64,000 nucleotides of DNA from assembly GCF_001425055.1 (NCBI RefSeq), contig NZ_LMDK01000020.1, positions 281,001 to 345,000 on the forward strand, given 5' to 3'. Under the pieces are notes generated by a model, which saw only the letters and a list, made by a program, of their open reading frames with translations, had not been told where the DNA came from and made no database searches. Positions 61,697-64,000 of the stretch are shown here, piece after piece (positions within the stretch are counted from its first letter, which is position 1; each line of letters begins with the position of its first letter). This stretch comes from Pelomonas sp. Root1237 (GTDB taxonomy: Bacteria; Pseudomonadota; Gammaproteobacteria; Burkholderiales; Burkholderiaceae_C). Both the position numbers and the translations under genes were made by a program.

Positions 61697-61763
61697 ATCG
61701 GGTGCAGGGTCAAGGAGCCGGAAAGTTCTACTTCCGAGCGGTACTGAATCGGGTGCAGGGTCA
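61662..61763 (+). repeat. Perfect 51-bp tandem duplication of the IS right end
   Basis: Bases 61662-61712 and 61713-61763 are identical, each being AGGAGCCGGAAAGTTC... to ...GTGCAGGGTCA. The second copy stops exactly at the IS terminus, before the ATGA duplication. Such a copy at the end of a multicopy element may be genuine slippage or may come from joining contigs without removing their overlap. It does not alter the orfB stop, which falls in the first copy. Confidence 0.92.
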
Positions 61764-62132
61764 ATGACGCTGAATCGCATCGTGGCCAATGGAGAGCATT
61801 GGTCGTTCAGAGCCAAAGGCAGCCCCCACGGTTTCCCCGGGTTGCTCGCTGCAATCCATAGGGCGCTAGCGGCCGAGGGAATTGATGATCGCGCGGGACA
61901 CACCCCGCACGTCACTCTCAGCTATACAGCGCCCAAGCATCTGAAACCTCCAAAAAATCAAGGAAGCCATCGAATGGATTCTTGATGAGGTCTTGCTCGT
62001 TGTCGGAGGTGGATCGCCCTATCACTATGAAGTTCTGGGGAGGTGGGACTTGCGGCCCTTAGCGGCAAGTCACCAACAAAACCTGTTCTAGATTGGACGC
62101 CGAAACATAGAGTGCATTATTCGCGGCCCTCA

Positions 62133-62166
62133 AAGCGAAACCCCCACCATCTTTCAATGGTGGGGG
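62133..62166 (-). terminator. rRNA operon terminator
   Basis: On the minus strand, downstream of 5S, CCCCCACCAT, loop TGAAAG, ATGGTGGGGG, then TTTCGCTTT. Stem 62141-62150 with 62157-62166 on the plus strand. The transcript ends in a short T-rich run. Position fits an rrn operon terminator with the truncated 5S copy between. Confidence 0.8.
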
Positions 62167-62177
62167 TAGGCTTAAAT

Positions 62178-62375
62178 AATAGCCTGACGATGACCTACTT
62201 TCACACGGGAATCCGCACTATCATCGGCGCTGGCTCGTTTCACTGTCCTGTTCGGGATGGGAAGGAGTGGGACCAAAATAGCCTGACGATGACCTACTTT
62301 CACACGGGAATCCGCACTATCATCGGCGCTGGCTCGTTTCACTGTCCTGTTCGGGATGGGAAGGAGTGGGACCAA
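62178..62375 (-). repeat. Perfect 99-bp tandem duplication within 5S rRNA
   Basis: 62178-62276 and 62277-62375 match base for base. The unit covers four bases of 3' flank plus the 3' 95 or so bases of 5S. The right copy belongs to the complete 5S; the left is 5'-truncated and follows it on the transcript. It could be a real tandem duplication, or an assembly joint artefact at the multicopy rrn. Confidence 0.93.
62182..62276 (-). rRNA. Truncated second 5S rRNA copy (5' end missing)
   Basis: Identical to the 3' 95 bases of the full 5S. The first about 20 bases of the mature 5S (GCCTGACGACCATAGC and following) are absent, so the terminal stem cannot form, and it is unlikely to be a working 5S. 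See the 99-bp duplication. Confidence 0.7.
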
Positions 62376-62394
62376 GTCGCTATGGTCGTCAGGC
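62281..62394 (-). rRNA. rrf: 5S ribosomal RNA
   Basis: About 114 bases. On the minus strand it begins GCCTGACGACCATAGCGACT and ends GTAGGTCATCGTCAGGC, giving the terminal stem GCCTGACGA pairing with TCGTCAGGC. The conserved CCCATCCCGAACAGG block (loop B and C) is present. Lies about 203 bases downstream of 23S on the same strand, the usual rrn order. Confidence 0.95.
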
Positions 62395-62597
62395 TTGACT
62401 GGTTGGTTCATTGACATGGTCAATAAACCCAATTCGTAGAGTCAGCAGAACTTGGTTTTATCCAATCTGCACGCTGCAAGTTTTATCGCTTGGCAGCGGA
62501 ATCAGCTTAATTTGATTGCGTCTTCGTAGCTTCGAAGAACGACATAACTTGAACACTCACCTTGAGACGTGCTGCGCACAGACTCTCAAAGTTATAG

Positions 62598-64000
<1,403 letters not shown>

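Larger units (their letters stand above)
60471..61763 (+). mobile_element. IS3-family element, IS407 group-like (second copy)
   Basis: Inverted ends: left begins TGACCCTGTCCC at 60471; the right end is the complement, GGGTGCAGGGTCA, ending at 61763. Target site duplication ATGA at 60467-60470 and 61764-61767, fitting the 4-base duplications of the IS407 group. It holds orfA and orfB overlapping in the -1 frame at an A8 tract. The last 51 bases are tandemly duplicated (61662-61712 and 61713-61763), so the original right end would be either at 61712 or 61763. It inserted into the LigT-like gene. Confidence 0.9.
60239..62091 (+). pseudogene. 2'-5' RNA ligase (LigT-like) gene, split by IS and frameshifted
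   Basis: Left part 60239-60470 reads MVKPRYLFMSMPQ ... NWHQSLSDRHWEEDTPD ... VSAQAVAM. Right part 61764-62091 reads MTLNRIVANGEHWSF ... TPHVTLSYTAPKHLKP ... EAIEWILDEVLLVVGGGSPYHYEVLGRW. With the IS and one copy of its ATGA target duplication removed, the frame continues as AVAM-TLNR. Each half supplies one H-x-S/T-L motif (HQSL, HVTL), as in 2H phosphoesterase/RNA ligases. A second lesion is one extra A in the A6 run at 61952-61957; removing it restores KIKEAIEW and a 184-residue protein with a stop at 62089-62091, the normal size. The gene is therefore doubly broken. The left end begins 46 bases after the first IS. Confidence 0.85.

Noticed and set aside
62043..62414. 123-residue frame over the 5S region
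   Set aside because: Repeated 5S sequence and terminator, not protein coding.

Overview
The window is high-GC bacterial chromosome that looks like a betaproteobacterium of the order Burkholderiales. Pointers are the dsbC / FAD hydroxylase / M61 peptidase / DUF3108 cluster, a DUF4148 protein, lysS, and the 5S-23S sequence style. Genus is not decidable by eye, although a Roseateles/Rubrivivax-like genome would fit. Most of the window is a very large cell-surface polysaccharide locus, broken in the middle by a complete type II secretion (T2SS-like) operon.

Layout. (1) 1-742: start of an rhlE-type DEAD-box helicase (minus strand, runs off the left edge). (2) 782-1912: WecA/TagO-like initiating phosphosugar transferase, divergent from a long plus-strand polysaccharide operon at 2107-21260. 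That operon holds outer-membrane exporter, Wzz-like protein, wbpB/D/E diamino-uronate genes, Wzy-like polymerase, Wzx-like flippase, two glycosyltransferases, wbpG-hisH-hisF amidotransferase set, fnlABC for UDP-L-FucNAc, a WbuB-like transferase and a further glycosyltransferase. (3) 21232-25758, minus: acyltransferase, RmlD-like reductase, GT2 glycosyltransferase and second flippase. (4) 25876-28999, plus: a small secreted or membrane protein, a NoeA-like two-domain methyltransferase and a membrane sulfatase/phosphotransferase-like protein. This compact trio is probably a polysaccharide-modification module. (5) 28976-39129, minus: gspG-H-I-J-K-L-M-C-D-E-F, almost all overlapping by 4-8 bases. 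(6) 39244-40653, minus: an Ala/Thr-rich secreted protein with its own strong promoter and terminator, perhaps a surface-layer protein or T2SS cargo. (7) 40939-49348, minus: a second polysaccharide cluster with WbpM-like dehydratase, PglC/WcaJ-like initiating transferase, aminotransferase, methyltransferase, two glycosyltransferases, hexapeptide acyltransferase and third flippase. (8) 49394-58879: housekeeping genes lysS, DUF4148, enoyl-CoA hydratase, DUF3108, M61 peptidase, DUF3429, dsbC, UbiH-like and ychF. (9) 58992-62091: two IS3-family elements. The second sits inside a 2'-5' RNA ligase-like gene that also carries a frameshift. (10) 62133-64000, minus: the 3' part of an rRNA operon (23S, 5S, terminator) with a tandemly duplicated partial 5S.

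How it fits together. Two different initiating transferases, three flippases, one clear polymerase candidate and several sugar-nucleotide pathways point to at least two surface glycans. One probably contains L-FucNAc and an amidinated diacetamido uronic acid. The T2SS-like operon and the secreted protein upstream of it may form a protein surface layer in the same locus. Two perfect tandem duplications (51 bp at the end of an IS, 99 bp in 5S) sit exactly at multicopy sequences, so they may be real or may be assembly-joint artefacts.
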